Shown one piece after another: positions 46,608 to 57,524 of a stretch of DNA of 64,000 nt. Numbering within the stretch: position 1 is the first letter of the stretch; the number at the start of each line of letters is the position of its first letter. Under the pieces are notes generated by a model, which saw only the letters and a program-made list of their open reading frames with translations, was not told the origin of the DNA and did no database searches. The translations under genes were made by a program, and so were the position numbers. Origin of the DNA: Laburnicola sp. R22_1 (lineage: Eukaryota > Ascomycota > Dothideomycetes > Pleosporales > Didymosphaeriaceae); assembly GCA_014281115.1 (NCBI GenBank), contig JACONQ010000014.1:1984001-2048000 (forward strand). Direction: 5' to 3'.

Positions 46608-48387
46608 ATGCAGTCAACGATGGAGTCTCTCAAAGATCTCGGAGAACAGTTCTTCTATCCCAGTCTCAAGTCGCATCTCTTAATCTTGATCCTAGTAATT
46701 GCGTCCTGCCTCACACTGGCCATCCGATGGAGAGAGCACGGAGGTCCAAAGGAACCGCCTTCCTTGGGCGGTTTCGTCGTCACGAACACGTACCAGTACA
46801 TGACGGATATGGATGGGTTTCTCAAACGCGTTGCGTAAGACTGATACCTGCTACTCAATCCAACCCACCCACTGACATCTCCATCCTCCAGTTCCGCCCA
46901 GCGGGGCAGCAACATCGTCAAATTCCGCCTAGGGCCAAAGAAGATCTACATGGTCTCGGGCGAGAAAAACATCCAAGCCATCAACCAGCCCTCCCACAGC
47001 ATCAGCCCGGACATCTTCTTCCTCGAAGTCATGGCCAATGTCTGGGGCGCCCAAAAATCCGAGCTCCTCAAATTCTCCGAAGACAAATCCGGCCGCCGCA
47101 AGAACCCCAACCCAGGTTACGACGTCAAACCCGGCCAGCCACGGCTCTGGGCCGGCCAGCACCACGTCTACTCCGAATACCTCCAGCGAACCGACCATTC
47201 CAACCACCTGGCTGAAAAGTACTTCCAGCTCTTCTCCTCCCGGCTCGAAACCCAGCCCCTCAACGAATGGAAAGAACTCAGTTTGACCGCCTTTTTCGAA
47301 TCCGACATGGCCGAAGCCGCGCTCATTGCTCTGATGGGCCAACGCATCATAGAGTTAAACCCCACCTTCTGGCCCACGATGTGGGAATTCGCCCGTCTCG
47401 CCCCCCAAATGATGTGGGGACTCCCCCGCCTCCTAAACCCACAGCCCTACAAAATCCGCCGCGAATTCCACGCCATGTGCCGCCTCTACCTCGACGCTGC
47501 AGCCCAAGACTTCGACTGGACCGGGCCCGACGCCGACGCAGAGTGGGAACCGCGTTACGGGTCCCGCATGGCGCGCGAACTCATCTGCTGGGCGGACGCC
47601 AACTTATCCCCTGAGACGACGGCGGGCATGGTAGCGACGTTCATCTTTGGGACGAACGCAAATTCCGTGCCCATGTGTCTGTGGGCTATGATGCATCTCA
47701 TCGGCGACGCGGAACTGTATCGCACTGTGCGAGACGAGTGTCTCGCAGCTAGCAGCGCCGCGGACCCCGCGACGGGGAAGCGCACGTTCGATCTGCAGAA
47801 ATTGCTGTCTATGCCGTTTTTGCAGGCCGTGTATGTGGAGACGTTGCGCTTGCATGTGTCGATTAATGTGACGCGCGAGGTGACGGTGCCGATTGTGCTG
47901 GATGGGTATCGCTTGGTGCCGGGGGCGCTCATCCAGGCGCCGAGTCAGATTGGGCAGTGTAAGGAGGAGGTGTGGGGGTGTGAGGGGCATCCTGCGGGGG
48001 AGTTTTGGCCGGCGAGGCATATTAGGTATGGGAGTGGGGGGGAGCCGGAGTTTACGATGAAGGGGAAGGGGAGTTCGTTTTTTCCGTTTGGTAGGGCTTG
48101 CTCCGCTTCTCTATCTTTTTGCATTTATCTGAATCATCTTCGTATACTGGCTAACTTTCCGAAAAGGCGGCGGCCCCTCCATATGTCCTGGTCGCGTTTT
48201 CGCTAAGCAGGAGATCCTCATGACGATTGCGGCGCTGGTGACGAGGTTCGAGATTGAGTTTTTGGAGTGGACTGGTAAGGGGGGTGGGAGGTCGGAGAGG
48301 CCGGCGAGGAATGATAGTGCGTATGTGGGGGCGGTGGGGATTCCACCAGATAGGGATATGAGGGTGAGGTGGAGGAGGGTTTGGTGA
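46608..48387 (+). CDS. Cytochrome P450, CYP7/CYP8-like (sterol- or prostacyclin-synthase-like group)
   Basis: Membrane-anchored P450 (hydrophobic segment about residues 22-38). Exons 46608-46834, 46892-48090 and 48167-48387 give 548 residues; introns are 57 and 76 nt. The start at 46608 could equally be the second ATG four codons on. Motifs: ExxR as ETLR, haem loop FPFGGGPSICPGRVFAKQE with the ligand at C482, split by the second intron just before GGG. The I-helix reads FIFGTNANSVPMCLW, with no acid-alcohol pair; asparagine and proline take those places, as in CYP7 and CYP8 enzymes that include isomerases. Part of the coding sequence is very GC-rich at third positions, unlike the left-hand P450. 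Divergent from the enoyl reductase. Substrate unknown; the motif hints at rearrangement or hydroperoxide chemistry but does not prove it. Confidence 0.87.
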
Positions 48388-50690
48388 GGTTTGTTGGGGA
48401 GTGGGACGGGGATTTTCTTGGAAGGCTGATTTGGGGTGGGGTGAATGGTTGGATTAGGGGTTGCAGGTGGTTGCAAGGTTTTTCATTTTTTTCTCGGGGT
48501 TGATGGTTATGAAGTGGTTTGATACTTAATGCTGGCTGTGTCCGTGTGCTACTTTTTCGCCTTTCTTGTGAGGCAATTTTCCACACAGTAAGTGGATTAC
48601 GATGCGACTGGGAGACACGCCGCGGATTTGGAATCAGTCGTTTGGAGAACTAATTATTCTTTAGTGAACACACACACTATCTCGCAGTGAACACCCTCCA
48701 TAGCGCACGGCCCGCGACCGCAAAGATTAGATCTCGTCTCACCCTGCTTTCCTACTCGTTTCCCACTCCTGTGTCACCCGGGCGTGAGCCCCCCGCCTTA
48801 TCTACAAAAAGTTGGTGTGTATGCTAGCTGACCCCGAAGTGAGTGGCAGCCACATCTCAGCCGGTGTTGATTGCGTTTGGCGAGATGTCGTGTTATGGAA
48901 ACTTACGGACAGCGGGGTTGGCATCGCGAGTTGCAGAATCTTGAAAAGCTTTTGTGGCTGTGGGTAGGCGCTTTTAGGCTGCGATGTAACGTAGGTGGTG
49001 AGCTTGCGGGCAATCTTGGGTGAGGTTTTGGTCTGGAGAACAATGTTGCTTTAGCACTCAGTAAAGGGAACGGTATATGGCGGGGTCGATTTTGTTTAGG
49101 TGATACGGGAATTGAAATAAAATTAAAATGTAGTGAAACAAAACTATACTTTTAATTTTCACATTACTTTAGTAAACAGTTTAACACTTTCAGTGTGAGT
49201 GGAGCCAATTTGTTATCTCATCCAGATGTCAGAAGATCAGACTCAGGTTTTACTTAGTGCGTTGCAACGCGAAGAAGGGTAAAGTAAAGTTAATCAGGTT
49301 GTGTAGGCCTCAGATATTGTGGGGTATAAGGCATAATCTATGGTCTACATAATCAGTCAAACTGGTTGAAGAAGGCGTTAAATGAGAATCAAAACAATAA
49401 GAATTCAATACATGACGTGCAAGGACAGAATTTGATGCTTCGAACTAAGGCTTCACTCCATCTCGACCACAATAACTGGCATCGGCTCGTTATCCGAGAA
49501 TGCCATTCGGATCAACGGCTGTTTCCTGCATGCGTTCGATAGCCACTGCTCAACGCCATAACGTACTACTCATCGGAAAGTTCCCAACTCACCCGATATT
49601 CTCTCACATCCTCTGGTTTCCGGGTATGATAAGGGCGAATCTTCTCTCCCGCTGGTGATGTTTCAGAGCCTCACCGTTTTTAATTCCCAAAGCTGACCGC
49701 AGACAGAGGCTTCGGATGCAACACGAGACGCAGCGTGTAGATCTTGTGTACATTCGATCGCCTACCCGCAACGCAACGCCCGGCTCGAGTGATTAACGCT
49801 GCGTGCATGTATGTTCTAGTAAGCCACCGTGTTCAGCATGCATGTAGGAGAAGTGGGGGATGACTGCCTGTCTGACGCCACGGAAGCACTGATAAGGTAG
49901 TGTTTACGGTGGCCAGCTGAGATGAGGGGGAATCGTGCATATGTGAGATGGTGTTTCAGATATCCGGGTGGTGGTAGGAATGGGAATTGCGTATCATCAT
50001 TTGATGTAGGATTGGTATACTGCTAAGTTGCAGTTGAATAACCGATTCGGGTGCGAAGCGTACTTTTGGTGCTTTTGTGGGCGTTGGCAGACGGACGTGA
50101 TTCCGGGGAGTTATTCTTACGCGCAAACTGTTATTGTGATTGCTAAAATTGACATTTGTTGTTACTTGCCGTGGAATGTAGAGGGTCGAACTGAATACAA
50201 ACACTTCCCGAACATCGAACCGATGAACTAACTGGTGTGGTGGTTTACGAACAAGAAAGAATTTCTATGAAGCTACACACTTGAGCTAAAGAGATGACTG
50301 TATTGTACAGATTACGCGCCGAATGAGCACGCTAATGAAAACGTTCCCCCGATCACCCGCCACTGATGATCGCACCAACGACATCAGCTGCTTACACGGA
50401 TCGGATCTGCGCACCCGACCCGTCCAGCTCCGCTTCTGATGTGTTACATTTGTACGTTAGTGTAGCCGCCCTAGAGGCGCACGGTACCCAAGTTGGGTTA
50501 ATTCACACAACATCCCTGGTTGCTGGGTCATCGATCTCACGCGGTGCAACTGGTGAAGGGTGTACAAGTTGCGAAGTTTAGATATGGAAAATCCAGCACT
50601 GCCAGCCACCGTTGCATCCATTTTCGCTCCGCCATTCGCAAATTGCCAACCCCCTGCATCGAACTGAAACTACGCTCCCAACTACCAGTC
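48388..50690. other. 2.3-kb intergenic region with a possible oxidase remnant
   Basis: No intact gene. On the minus strand near 49455-49560, IERMQETAVDPNGILG resembles the end of VAO-type FAD oxidases (DPxGI motif), followed after a frame change by SDNEPMPVIVVEME and a stop; upstream sequence is not recognisable. The rest is non-coding as far as I can see, with moderate composition. Confidence 0.3.
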
Positions 50691-51923
50691 TTATTCCAGC
50701 CCTTGAGCTCTCTTTATCTGATCTTTCAAAGACTCAATGACTCCCAATCCCGTCCGTCCTGTCACTGGGGTCTCAGCCTCAAGCTTCATCAGCGCGGCGC
50801 ACAACAGTTGGCCACTCTGACCACTGAATAATCCAGGTTGCTGGTCTCCAGCTTGGTCGATTGATTTTTTCTTCCACGAGATGCAACTTTCTCCGGGTAG
50901 GCCTAATAATGATTCAATTGGCCTAATGTGACTTTCAGCCACGCAGTAGAGAAGGTGACTCAGTGTTCCCAGGCGAGGCGGGACCGCGATGCCTCCAAGA
51001 CAAAGCTTCGGAGCCGATTGCATGATTGTGTGGATAGCAGCAGGGTTTTGCTGCACTTGATCCGTGAAAAAGGAGAAGATGCCATCGTAGATTGAGATGA
51101 TTAACATGTGGCAGGAAAGTATGCTCAGCAGATCGGATATGCTCAAATGTGGGTAGATAGATGATAGTGAATCCGCGTTGTTAGTCGAGATTTTGTCCCC
51201 GGGCGCTGCCGAAGTTTGAATCGATGATAGAAGTTTAGTGAATTCAGTCGTTCTCGCGGCAATCTGCGCGAGAGGATTCGTCCCGAATTCCGGTGGATCG
51301 GTGGTGGAAGCGTTGCCGTTGGTGTCGTTGGCGCATGTCACCAGCATGATCTTGGTCATGTCCCACGACGTTGTCTTCAACGTAGATTGCAACTTGGAAA
51401 GTTCGCGTTGCAAGGTAGGTAGTCGGAGGCCATGGTTTATTTCCTCCGGTGAAGATTGTTGTCCAAATAGCTGCAGTGCTCCAAGGTCGCTCTGCTGAGG
51501 CTCAGTGTGACTGCTTTCGTTGATGAGACTATTCATGAACGCAGAGTTTGAAACTTTATCCGGAGGTGTGGTTGAGAGAGAGGATATGATTTGTGCCGTG
51601 TCGCCGCTGCTCATGCTAGCAAACCCAGAATCGACCGTGTTCCAGGAAGATATCTCGAACTCCGCGTCCATCATCTCGAGATTGAACCAATCCCCAACAG
51701 TCGATGGTTGCAAGTCCTGATTAGTAGGCCGTGACGTTGCGGTTGAGTTCCTCGGCCGACCTGGGCGCTTGGACGAACTGCTGATACATTCATAATTCGA
51801 CCTCAGACAGCGGAAGCAAGGCTCCTTCGGGTTTTCAGAGTCGGGGATTCGGATACATCTGAGTTTTTGCGTTCGACAACGGTCACATGCGGCTCTTTTT
51901 GTGGTCGTTCGTGAATCAGCCAT
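50691..51923 (-). CDS. Zn(II)2Cys6 transcription factor, AflR-like
   Basis: Probable pathway-specific regulator; nuclear. Single exon. The binuclear zinc cluster is at the N-terminus: CDRCRTQKLRC, then CFRC and C (spacing C-x2-C-x6-C-x12-C-x2-C-x6-C), followed by a basic KRPGRPRN linker. The remainder is Ser/Thr/Gln-rich with an AflR-type C-terminal region (SDLLSILSCHMLIISIYDGIFSFF, split here as two helices). I take the ATG at 51923 (MADSRTTTKRAACDRC), giving 410 residues; the ATG at 51953 adds ten residues without family support. Intact. Its location next to the P450/enoyl reductase pair supports a cluster-regulator role. Confidence 0.88.
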   Translation of the reverse strand: MADSRTTTKRAACDRCRTQKLRCIRIPDSENPKEPCFRCLRSNYECISSSSKRPGRPRNSTATSRPTNQDLQPSTVGDWFNLEMMDAEFEISSWNTVDSGFASMSSGDTAQIISSLSTTPPDKVSNSAFMNSLINESSHTEPQQSDLGALQLFGQQSSPEEINHGLRLPTLQRELSKLQSTLKTTSWDMTKIMLVTCANDTNGNASTTDPPEFGTNPLAQIAARTTEFTKLLSSIQTSAAPGDKISTNNADSLSSIYPHLSISDLLSILSCHMLIISIYDGIFSFFTDQVQQNPAAIHTIMQSAPKLCLGGIAVPPRLGTLSHLLYCVAESHIRPIESLLGLPGESCISWKKKSIDQAGDQQPGLFSGQSGQLLCAALMKLEAETPVTGRTGLGVIESLKDQIKRAQGLE

Positions 51924-52190
51924 AATACATTGAGTGTTTGGGGCTACACTCAAGCTTTGGGCGCAGGATTATAAAGTCTATTTATACAGAGCATGCAAAC
52001 AGCGTTATGCCAAGTACGGAACGTGCGCGAAGTATTCTTCATAACAGAGCATGTAAAGCGTTCTCCTATAGACTTCCCCATCCAGCTTAGATGCCCAGTG
52101 CCACAGATGCCTAGTGCCAATCAGACCTTCTCTCCTGTAAGAAAACTGGCAAGTCCCTATAAGCCACCACATCTATAAGAATCCTATATT
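51924..52190. promoter_or_regulatory. Upstream region of the Zn2Cys6 regulator
   Basis: About 260 bp of normal-composition DNA before the second AT-rich block; it includes an imperfect repeat ATGCCCAGTGCCACAG / ATGCCTAGTGCCAAT at 52091-52120. The regulator therefore sits at a heterochromatin-like border. Confidence 0.4.
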
Positions 52191-52279
52191 AGGAATACTT
52201 AATATACTAAAAAGTCTTATTTTTAATATAAATAATACTATATTTTTAAATTTAATTTAAACCCTGTATTATATATAGT

Positions 52280-53638
52280 AGTATAAGGCAAAAGGTAGTT
52301 AGTATACTATTCTATATATATAGCGTACTATTTTAGTATTTAATATTACTTAGCTCTTCTTCTAATTCTAAAACTTAACTAAAATTTAACTTTAGTAGCT
52401 AATTTAATAGCTTTCTATATAGCTAATTTAGCTAGTATAAAATACTTATTATATACTTCTATTACTAATATAAATAGCTACTTTACTAAATTATATATAT
52501 ATATATATATATACTATTATTTATAGCTAGTATAATACTAACTAGTCTATAGGCTCTATCTTATATTAGCTATACTACTAATACTAACTATAATAATAAT
52601 TATCTACACTACTCCATAAAAATATTTATAGTTATTACTACTACTAAAGAAAATAGTATTATATCTATTTTAACTATAGTATTACTATATTTAATATTAA
52701 AATAATACTTATATTAAATAAATAAAAATAAAAATATATAGGAAATAGTATAATAAAAGCTAGTATTCAAGTACTTACTACTACTTTAAATATAGCTATA
52801 AAAATAGTACTTATAATATTATAATAAAAATAAAGATAATTAGTAAAGCTTAAAGTATTAATATATATAACTATTACTAAGAAAGTAGAGATTAGCTATA
52901 GAAGTAATATAATAGAATACTAAATTTATATATATAGACTTATCTATACTTAGCTGCCTATAAGTATACTTAGTAATATTATTATTTAATAGTTACTATA
53001 TACTAGTATTTAAGGTAGCCCTACTTACTTATTTAGCTTAAATCCTACTTAAAATTATATATAATTATACTAAATTTAAAATAAAATCTATATAAAATAA
53101 ATAAAAGTAAGTAAAAGTAAGTATAAAGCAAGTATAAAGTAAGTCTAAAGTAAGTATAAAGTAAGTAGGTAAGTAGATAAATAATTAATATATAAAATAA
53201 TAAAGTTTAGTTATACTATACTAAGTCTACTAAATAGTTAAAATAACTTAAGCTAAGCTAAAGTAAAATAATATTATTTACTAACTTTTTATTAGTAGCT
53301 TATCTTAGTAAATTAGAAATCTAGTTTAATATAGGTTTAAAATAACTTAGCTCTAATGCTAAAATAATATATATATAAGTTTATATACTTACTTTTTAGT
53401 ATATATACTTATTTTTACTTACTCTATATAAACTTTACTTTAAATTTAGTACAATTATATATAATTTTAAGTAAGATTTAAGCTAAATAAGTAAGTAGTA
53501 ATACTTAGGTACCAGCTACTCTAAGTTTATATATACTAGCTTTAGCTAATAGCGTATATATAATTCTTTAGTATACTAAATACTAAAATAGTATACTATA
53601 TATATAAAATAGTATGCTAACTACCTTTTACCTAGTAC
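52280..53638. repeat. Inverted-repeat pair enclosing about 1.36 kb
   Basis: 52280-52335 (AAAAGGTAGTTAGTATACTA, then the run TATATATAGCGTACTATTTT) reappears inverted at 53581-53638 with few differences. Candidate terminal repeats of a non-autonomous DNA element; no target duplication is clear. Confidence 0.5.
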
Positions 53639-53989
53639 AATACATTTTTAGTATTTTAAAATTAAAATTATATTATTTAATACTTATAGTTAAATAGTTA
53701 CTAAAAAAATTTAAAAGTAGTATAGATAACTAGCTAGGTAATGTTAGCTATATAGCTTACTTACTATTAGATAAGGTTTAAAAAATACAACTACTAAAGA
53801 ACTAAATTAATTATATTATGTTAAATATTATACTGAATAATCTATTTTAACTATATATAATTTTTATATAACTTTAAATTTATAAACACTAGACTATGCT
53901 TTTATATATAGGCTTAGATAATAATATAGTAATATCTATATAATAATAGTATCTTTATACTATTATATATACGCCCTTTTTTATAACTA

Positions 53990-54660
53990 TCTTTTATACT
54001 CTTTTTATTTACTAAGTAAAAGACTACTTTTTTATTATATTATTTAAAATAAAAGTCCTTATTATTATACTTTTAGGTAGATTAATTTACTACACTATAT
54101 ATATAATTTTTTAGTATACTAAAAATATAAACAACATACTATATATAACTAGTAGTATACTAATTATTTATTATTTTATATTACTAATAAGGCTAAAAAA
54201 TAAACTAAAATAAACTAAAATATACTAAAATATACTAAAATATACTAAAATATACTAAAATATACTAAAATATACTAAAATATACTAAAATATACTAAAA
54301 TATACTAAAATATACTAAAATATACTAAAATATACTAAAATATACTAAAATATACTAAAATATACTAAAATATACTAAAATATACTAAAATATACTAAAA
54401 TATACTAAAATATACTAAAATATACTAAAATATACTAAAATATACCAAAATATACTAAAAGATTTACGATAATTTTTACTTCTAATAAACTATAATATAG
54501 TATATTATAAAAAGTTAAAAGTTACTTAATATACCTACTACTATTATTTTATATAGAGTTAAATTAGCTACCTAGGAGTAAAATAATAGAGGCTTTTATC
54601 TTACATAATATAATAAAAAAGCAGAGCTCCCTACTTAGTAAACAAAAAGAGTGTAAAACT
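53990..54660. repeat. Two opposed copies of a recurrent ~110-bp terminal sequence
   Basis: A sequence containing TTAAATTA(AT/G)CTACCTAG and ending CTTAGTAAATAAAAAGAG occurs reversed at 53990-54100 and forward at 54552-54660; further copies at 55220-55325 (+), 57525-57640 (+) and 60235-60340 (-). These look like ends of a DNA-element family. Confidence 0.55.
54201..54460 (+). repeat. 10-bp satellite, 26 units
   Basis: Twenty-six consecutive units of TATACTAAAA in exact 10-bp register; the first two are TAAACTAAAA and one near the end is TATACCAAAA. No interruptions, in contrast to the diverged sequence around it. Confidence 0.95.
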
Positions 54661-55889
54661 ATTATTGTATATTTCTTAGAATTATTCTATATTTTACTAG
54701 CAGCTAAACTTTTTAAATCTATATTAAGGTTTAATAGTTTTCTAGTACTCTAGAAGCAGGCCTTCTATGTTTTTATATAATACCTACTACGTTTTGTAAT
54801 GTTTTAACCCCTTATAGCTATAGTATATAATTACACTAAAAATATAAAATATCCTCCTGAACCTCCCCTTTAAAACAGTATATTTAGGATTATTATAGCT
54901 AGTCGAGTTAAATAGCTATAACTATTGAAAAGATTTATATAAAAAGACTTAGGAATAAATATATCTAAGTTTTTTTACCTACTAGCACTACTATACTATA
55001 TAATAATAAAATGTTTCTATAGTAAAATTTTAGGATTCCTAACTAAAGATTAATAAATAATATATATTTATTACCTAAGTAAAAGGTTATCAGCCTAGTA
55101 ACTTCTAAAACACTAGTATATAATAGTGTCTTAGCTAGAAACACTAAAGTAAAAAAGTATAATTAATAATAACTAATTAACTAATTAACTTTTTAATATA
55201 CTTTTAATTCTATTATATAGAGTTAAATTAGCTACCTAGAGTAGAACAATAAAGGCTTTAATCTTAAATAATATAATAATAAAAGTAGAGTCCTCTACTT
55301 AGTAAATAAAAAGAGCATAAAAAGGTATTATGAAAAATATATATTTAAACTTACTAAGTAAGTGTAAGTAGGCTTAGGAGGTTTTAGCATGTATAGCTTC
55401 TATATATAAAGTTAATTTATTAAAAAGGCTACTTAGAACTTTAAAAAAGAAATAAAACTTTAGTATAGCTATACTTAGGTTATTTATCCTTTTTCTACTA
55501 TTCTAATTATTATAAATAATATAAGTTAATATATTAATAAGTATATACTCTCTATTTTATAAGTAGTAGATACTAATACAATATACTAGATATACTATTA
55601 CTCTATTACTATATTAAAGTTATTCTTAATAAATTTCCTACTATCTCTTTATACCTTACTATCTACATAGGTATTAATTATAAATTATTTAATACTAATA
55701 TACTTACTACTACTAAAAGTATATACTAAAAATTTATACTACTACTAGTAAAGTAACTATATTAAAGTTCTATTCTATTTATTAAATACTTATCTACTAT
55801 AGGAAATAGATATATTTAACTATTTATAAGGTAGTTATAGTATACTAGTTAGATTAGTAGCTAATCTAGCTTATAAAAACTATAGTTTT

Positions 55890-57010
55890 TTTACGACTAA
55901 GAGGTTTTCTAATAAAAAGATTATACATAATAGTAGTTATCTCTTTTACTATTATAGATATAAAAAAGTATTTTAAGATGTTAATAAAAAAGTATATATT
56001 ATAAGCTTACTAAGTAAGCTTAGTATATACACTCTAAGTAAAAGAAATCTATATAGAAAATATAGTCAAACTATATTGCTATACTATAGTTTAGAGTAAA
56101 AAGAATAAAAAGGTGCTTATTATACTATTATCTCTCTTTACTATTATTTATAAAAATATTACTAAAAGTAATAGCTATATTAGTAGATTTATACTACTTA
56201 TAAGTAATATATACTAGAATATAAAAGCTTATATATAATAGATATACTAATACTCTAATTTTATATTAAAGTTAACCTTAAAAAACTTTTACTATTACTC
56301 TACTTCTTACTATTTATTTAGGCCCCAATACTAATATTATAGTTAACGCTGCCTAAAAGTAGGCTCCCTATTTATTTGCTATTTCTAGTTTTAGGTTTAT
56401 ACTAAAGTATTGCTCTATTTATATGCCTATTAATAAAAAGTAAAAGGTATACCTTACTCTATATAAGGCAATTTTAGTATACTAATTAGGCTAGTAATAA
56501 ATTAGTAACTAGAGGCGTAATAATAAAGATATAGAGTTTTTATTATAGTTTCTTATATTATTATATATTAGAAAGAAAATAAATAAGAATAAAATTAAGG
56601 ATAGTAAAGAAAAGATAAAGGTGTTTATTAATAAGTTGCTAGAGAAAAAGAGTATTACGTAAATATATTAGATTCTTATAGTTATTATAGTATTAAGTAA
56701 GTATAATGTGTAAGTATACTATATAAGCAGTATATAAATATAGTATAATTACTAATAATAGTAATAATAAAACAAATTAGTTTACTATATATACTTTAAG
56801 TAAATTTTAATAGATATTAGAGTGCTTATAAATACTAAAGTAAGTATATAGTTATAGTTTAAACTATTATTATATTAGCAAAAACTAGGTATAAACTAGA
56901 TTTTTAGGCGCTGTACTAGAGCGGTCTTTCTATTCTAACCTACACAGGCTTAATGTAAAAAAGGTATTAAAAAGATAGTTAATACTAAATAAATAATACG
57001 ACTATAAAAA
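55890..57010 (+). repeat. Degraded interspersed repeat, inverted copy of 28324-29300
   Basis: Matches the first AT block in reverse orientation (see entry at 28324). Parts of 56640-56900 are repeated again at about 57120-57370, so a partial tandem duplication followed. Confidence 0.6.
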
Positions 57011-57524
57011 ACTATAAGGTTAAATTTTTACTTTAGTAAAAATAATTAATTTATATTAGTTATAAATTCTAGTACAGAATATAAAAAAGAATAATAAGAT
57101 CTTTATTAATACGGTATAGTATAGTAAAAGTATTATATAGATTTATAAAATTCTTCTAGTTATTATTACTATTATTACTATTAAGTTAGCTTATTTAAGT
57201 AAGTATACTATATAAGTAGTGTGTAAGCGTAGATAATTAATAATAGTAGTAGTAATAAGCTAGATATACTATATATAGTATAAGTAAACTTTATATTAGA
57301 CTAGAAGCTTATATAATATAAGTAAGATATAAGTAAATTTAAACTATTGTTATATTATTAAAGTGTTTAAAGTTAGTTTTTAATTAGAATTAAATGCTAT
57401 ACATAGTATATATAACCTTCTATCTTAATTTACTTTAATCTTAAACTAGAAAGAGAGTTAAAAATAGTGTTTAGTAAGCTAATATTAATTCTATTATATA
57501 GACATTTTTATAGTATAGTTTATA

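Noticed and set aside
46490..47215. 241-codon ORF overlapping the start of the right-hand P450
   Set aside because: Different frame from the P450 exons; repetitive R/P/Q content typical of a shadow.
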